DNA of 64,000 nucleotides from Lachnospiraceae bacterium. GTDB taxonomy: Bacteria > Bacillota > Clostridia > Lachnospirales > Lachnospiraceae. The position numbers were made by a program, and so were the translations under genes. The stretch is taken from assembly GCA_024698145.1 (NCBI GenBank), contig JAILRO010000044.1, positions 1-64,000 on the forward strand, in the 5' to 3' direction. A model generated the notes under the pieces. That model did no database searches. It was given only the letters and a program-made list of their open reading frames with translations, and was not told the DNA's origin. Positions 60,552 to 64,000 of this stretch are shown one piece after another (positions within the stretch are counted from its first letter, which is position 1; the number at the start of each line of letters is the position of its first letter).

Positions 60552-62792
60552 GCTAATACTATTTTTTTTTCCGGCTTTTAATGGTTTGATACAGCGCTTT
60601 GACCCCTTTATTATGATTTTTTTAGGAGTTCCTTTAAGTGCGTTCTTTCCAACCTTCTTAAGGACAGTGGATTTGGAATTGATTGTTTTTAAGTTGCTGC
60701 AATTTTCAAAAGCACTTGCACCGATGGACTTAACGTTCTTACCGATTGTTACTTTGGTAAGAACGTTATTGTTCTTGAAAGCTTTTTTGGATATGGAAGT
60801 AACCTTGAACGTAATGCCACATAACTTGATTGAGTCCTTGATTTTTGCTGTTGAACAGTATTTGTTATACGGTTTTACATAGGTTACGGTTCCGCCCTTT
60901 ATCTTACCGTGTTTTTTTGTTATCTTTGTTATTCTGTATTTTCCACCGGATTTTTTGTCCGCGATGGCAAGGTTTTTCTTAAGATCTTTAGCTTTTATGT
61001 TTGTGGCAACATAATATTTAACGCCGTCACCATCTGTGATGACTTTGGCTTCCTGATAAGAAGGTACGGGGATATTTTTTAACTTTATATTATTCTTATC
61101 CAGCATGATTCTTATAGTTGATTCTAATTCTTTGCGTGTCACTTTGTCGTGAGGACCTATTTTTTGTTCGGCTTTAGAAGAACCTGCAGGTCCTTTGCCT
61201 TCCATGATTCCCCATGTTACAGCCCAGGTGAGCGCTTCCCATGCGTAGTAATCTATTTCGTAGTAATCAATGTAATCATCAGTTCTTCCAAAATCAATGG
61301 CTCTGTCATATCCCATAAGTTCTGCGTAACGCATGAGCATAAGTGCCATGTCCTGTCTTTGGACACATTTTCCTACACCGAAATAGTCGGATGTTACATA
61401 TGGATAACCGACGCAAATAGAGTTCTTTTCACCCCAAAGCAGAGCATCTTCATACCAGGCACCTTTTACTACATCTTTAAATCTGGATTTGAGTCCTTTG
61501 ACACTAGGCTTGCCTGCCATTTCATAGAGAGTTACAACGACCATTTCTCTTGTCACTCTCTCTTTTTTTGCAGGAAGATTGTCCTCGTCATGTGGTCTGT
61601 CGGTTGCGTCTAACAGATTGTTGGCGACTTTTTTGTTGATAACAAGCTTGGCAGAGTCATCAAAACAAAGGAAACATTTATTGTCGTCTCCGGTAGAGGT
61701 ATCTCCACCGTAATCCAGAGTCCACGAATGTCCTTTGCATGTATTAGATTCATCTGCTTTGACACCCTTATTGTATGTCTGTACAAGGAAAGGATTATAG
61801 CTTATGTCAATTTTTGTAAGCGGATTTGTAAATGCCATCAAATAATACAGATATGTATTTTTGGACAAATCAAGCTTGCTTATATCGTTGCATGAACAAT
61901 CCAGATAAAGTAATTTGGGATTGTGTGTAACGTCTAATGTTTTGAGGCAATCACGATTGTAACTACAGATAAGTTTTTGTAATTCTTTGTTGTTGCTTAC
62001 ATCCACGTTTGTGGCGCTGTTGTTGGCACAATTATAATATTGTAATCCTGGGCATTTGCTGACATCAATGCTTCCAAGTCCCGGGTTATCCCATATGTCA
62101 AGGCGCTTCATTTTTGGACATAGCGTTACGTCCAATTGCGTGAATTTGTTGCGCATTGCATCAAGATGCTGCAGATTAGGATTATGACTTAAATCAAGCG
62201 TAGTAAGTCCGCAATCACCGCATGTTAAATGTTCCAACAAAGGATTTTTTGAAACATCCAAGCCATTTAACGGGTTGGAATTGATTTCTATAAATGATAC
62301 CTTGGGATTGTTGGATACGTTAAATGAAGTTAGTTTGCAATCGAAACAATATACCCATTCAAGATCTGGGTTTGGCGTAAAATCAAGTTCAGTAAAAAGA
62401 TTGCCGGAACACCATACACCTGTAAGTAATTTGTTGTTACTAAGATCCATTTCGGATATCTGATTATCCATGCAATATAGACCGCGCAATTCCGTGAAAT
62501 ACTCGATTCCCTTAAGTGACTTTATTCCTTTGTTGACACACCATATGTTTCTTAAGTAGATAATTTCATCTTCATCTATAATTCCGTCACCGTTGCGGTC
62601 ATAATCGGAACCGGCAATTACGGCACGAAAATTATCGTCCGGAAAGTTGGATTCGTTAATTGTTACAACAGGTTTTGGAGTGCCTGGGACAAAGTCACCT
62701 GCGAAAGCGGTAGAAGATAAGCTGTTCATCGTAATTAATGCTGTGGTTAAGCCAAAAAATGATCGGATAACAATGCGCGATAGTTTACTCAT
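60528..62792 (-). CDS. Secreted surface protein: leucine-rich repeats, SLH-like region and C-terminal BspA-type LRR
   Basis: Signal peptide; repeated DLSNN/LDVSKNPxLxxLxC units; SLH-like FKDVVKGAWYEDALLWGEKNSICVGY...; C-terminal KVTIGKNVKSIGASAFENCSNLKTI. Confidence 0.9.
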   Translation of the reverse strand: MSKLSRIVIRSFFGLTTALITMNSLSSTAFAGDFVPGTPKPVVTINESNFPDDNFRAVIAGSDYDRNGDGIIDEDEIIYLRNIWCVNKGIKSLKGIEYFTELRGLYCMDNQISEMDLSNNKLLTGVWCSGNLFTELDFTPNPDLEWVYCFDCKLTSFNVSNNPKVSFIEINSNPLNGLDVSKNPLLEHLTCGDCGLTTLDLSHNPNLQHLDAMRNKFTQLDVTLCPKMKRLDIWDNPGLGSIDVSKCPGLQYYNCANNSATNVDVSNNKELQKLICSYNRDCLKTLDVTHNPKLLYLDCSCNDISKLDLSKNTYLYYLMAFTNPLTKIDISYNPFLVQTYNKGVKADESNTCKGHSWTLDYGGDTSTGDDNKCFLCFDDSAKLVINKKVANNLLDATDRPHDEDNLPAKKERVTREMVVVTLYEMAGKPSVKGLKSRFKDVVKGAWYEDALLWGEKNSICVGYPYVTSDYFGVGKCVQRQDMALMLMRYAELMGYDRAIDFGRTDDYIDYYEIDYYAWEALTWAVTWGIMEGKGPAGSSKAEQKIGPHDKVTRKELESTIRIMLDKNNIKLKNIPVPSYQEAKVITDGDGVKYYVATNIKAKDLKKNLAIADKKSGGKYRITKITKKHGKIKGGTVTYVKPYNKYCSTAKIKDSIKLCGITFKVTSISKKAFKNNNVLTKVTIGKNVKSIGASAFENCSNLKTINSKSTVLKKVGKNALKGTPKKIIIKGSKRCIKPLKAGKKNSISSHHSPVL

Positions 62793-62888
62793 TTGTATGG
62801 TATACCTCCTTAGTTGCGGGATTATCTGATTAGATTGTATGATAAATTGTAGCCGGTCGCAACAAGTATTTGATACAAAGACAGATTC

Positions 62889-63152
62889 TCACATCATTGA
62901 CATTATCATATCGATTTTCTGTCGTTTTTCAGGGGACATGTCTCGAGTCAGAATATCTATCATCAGCCTGCTTTCTGATTTTGTAAAACTGAGATTTCTT
63001 TTAGAAAGTTCCTTATTGATTGTCATGATTTTTGGAATCATAGACTCTATTGAGCTGTTGTTGCCGGTTGTCGCAAGCTCTTTGATTATACGTTGTTTTA
63101 ATGGATGGAGCCGTTGAAATTCTTCCGTCATAAAGAAATCTTGCTGTTGCAT
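62889..63152 (-). CDS. Small hypothetical protein
   Basis: Start overlaps the stop of the upstream ORF (GTTTACATAATG); Met/Ser/Lys-rich helical. Confidence 0.65.
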   Translation of the reverse strand: MQQQDFFMTEEFQRLHPLKQRIIKELATTGNNSSIESMIPKIMTINKELSKRNLSFTKSESRLMIDILTRDMSPEKRQKIDMIMSMM

Positions 63153-63480
63153 TATGTAAACCTCTCTTTCTCGTTATATTCAGCTGCCTGTAATAAATCA
63201 TAGTCGGCAAATATTTTGTTAATATTGTCGTCAAAACTATCACTTGTACCCGTATGTATATATTGGGTATTGTTTACAAGGTCTTCGTTATGTAAACTTG
63301 AATCACGAATACTTTGCGATGAGTTATGTAAACCTTGATTTTTATCGGAATAACTAATGTTATGTAAACTGTTGTCCTGGGTTTCCTGCATCACATTCAT
63401 AACGGTTTTTAGCATATCAGGTGACATTCCGGTAAGGCCGGCAATCATATCCATAGGATCTTTTGACTCTTTATGTAAAC
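63152..63480 (-). repeat. Cluster of five exact GTTTACATAA copies (minus strand)
   Basis: Reverse complement TTATGTAAAC at 63152-63161, 63288-63297, 63324-63333, 63360-63369 and 63471-63480. Confidence 0.95.
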
Positions 63481-63664
63481 CATATGCCGTGATAATATCA
63501 TTTGACTTAAACGCATTTAAAATCATTTTAACCTCATAGTATTTGACGATGAGAGCAAGAGCAAGCTTCATGGAACTGTCCACAAAGGGGATCAGGGCTT
63601 CTAGCATGGAATAGGGATTATTTCTTGTTATGGCATCGAGAGGATGATTGTTGGGAAATTCCAT
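63152..63664 (-). CDS. Small hypothetical protein with repeated (S/G)LHN motif
   Basis: GLHK, SLHN, GLHN and SLHN encoded by GTTTACATAA copies; C-terminal charged region. Confidence 0.65.
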   Translation of the reverse strand: MEFPNNHPLDAITRNNPYSMLEALIPFVDSSMKLALALIVKYYEVKMILNAFKSNDIITAYGLHKESKDPMDMIAGLTGMSPDMLKTVMNVMQETQDNSLHNISYSDKNQGLHNSSQSIRDSSLHNEDLVNNTQYIHTGTSDSFDDNINKIFADYDLLQAAEYNEKERFT

Positions 63665-63817
63665 GTAGTAACCCTTGTACTCTTTACATCTAATATATGC
63701 ATTTTGTTTTCATTTATGAAAAAGTTGTTTGAGGCTATTTTTGCAACTAATATTGCCTTGTAAGAACTGAGAATATTTGATAGAATAGTAAAATCCGAGA
63801 GGAAAGAAGGAAAGATA

Positions 63818-64000
63818 ATGATTAATATTGTATTACATGAACCTGAAATGCCGGCTAATACCGGTAATATTGGAAGAACGTGCGTGGCAACAGGTGCGAG
63901 ACTTCATCTTATAGAACCACTTGGCTTTATTCTTAATGATAAGATGGTCAAGCGTGCAGGAATGGATTATTGGGACAAGTTGGATGTTACCAGATACGTA
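63818..64000 (+). CDS. trmL: tRNA (cytidine(34)-2'-O)-methyltransferase, 5' part, truncated by the window end
   Basis: [62 protein letters not shown] family. Confidence 0.93.
   Translation, partial: MINIVLHEPEMPANTGNIGRTCVATGARLHLIEPLGFILNDKMVKRAGMDYWDKLDVTRYV

Overview
The window reads as a conserved chromosomal segment of a low-to-mid-GC Firmicute, probably Lachnospiraceae (inferred from gene content and codon style; not verified). From left to right it contains: (1) a CapA-like protein and the dgt-dnaG-rpoD-trmK-nif3 housekeeping operon; (2) RNase P RNA (minus strand) and an AP2/degenerate-HNH protein; (3) thrC and a queuosine operon (queD-queE-folE-queC) behind a candidate preQ1-I riboswitch/terminator; (4) glmM, wall-polymer/teichoic-acid type genes, glmS and LCP; (5) secreted cell-wall-repeat enzymes; (6) a diguanylate cyclase, leuS, a 629-bp highly structured non-coding element with 12-bp terminal inverted repeats, and prfC; (7) a ~20 kb metal-homeostasis island with two feoAB systems, a P-type ATPase, two short DtxR-family regulators, an HMA protein, a ZIP transporter, a methyltransferase and a heterodimeric ABC pair, carrying six copies of GTTAG-N6-CTAAC, two of them overlapping the promoter of enolase; (8) an LRR/SLH-like surface protein, a small-protein pair carrying five copies of GTTTACATAA, and the start of trmL. 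Most promising for follow-up: the 37541-38169 structured element, which has a ~91% identical 70-nt inverted relative at 178-247; the GTTAG-N6-CTAAC regulon that includes enolase; the AP2/degenerate-HNH protein; and the frame-independent GTTTACATAA cluster. No CRISPR, tRNA, prophage or transposase gene was recognised.
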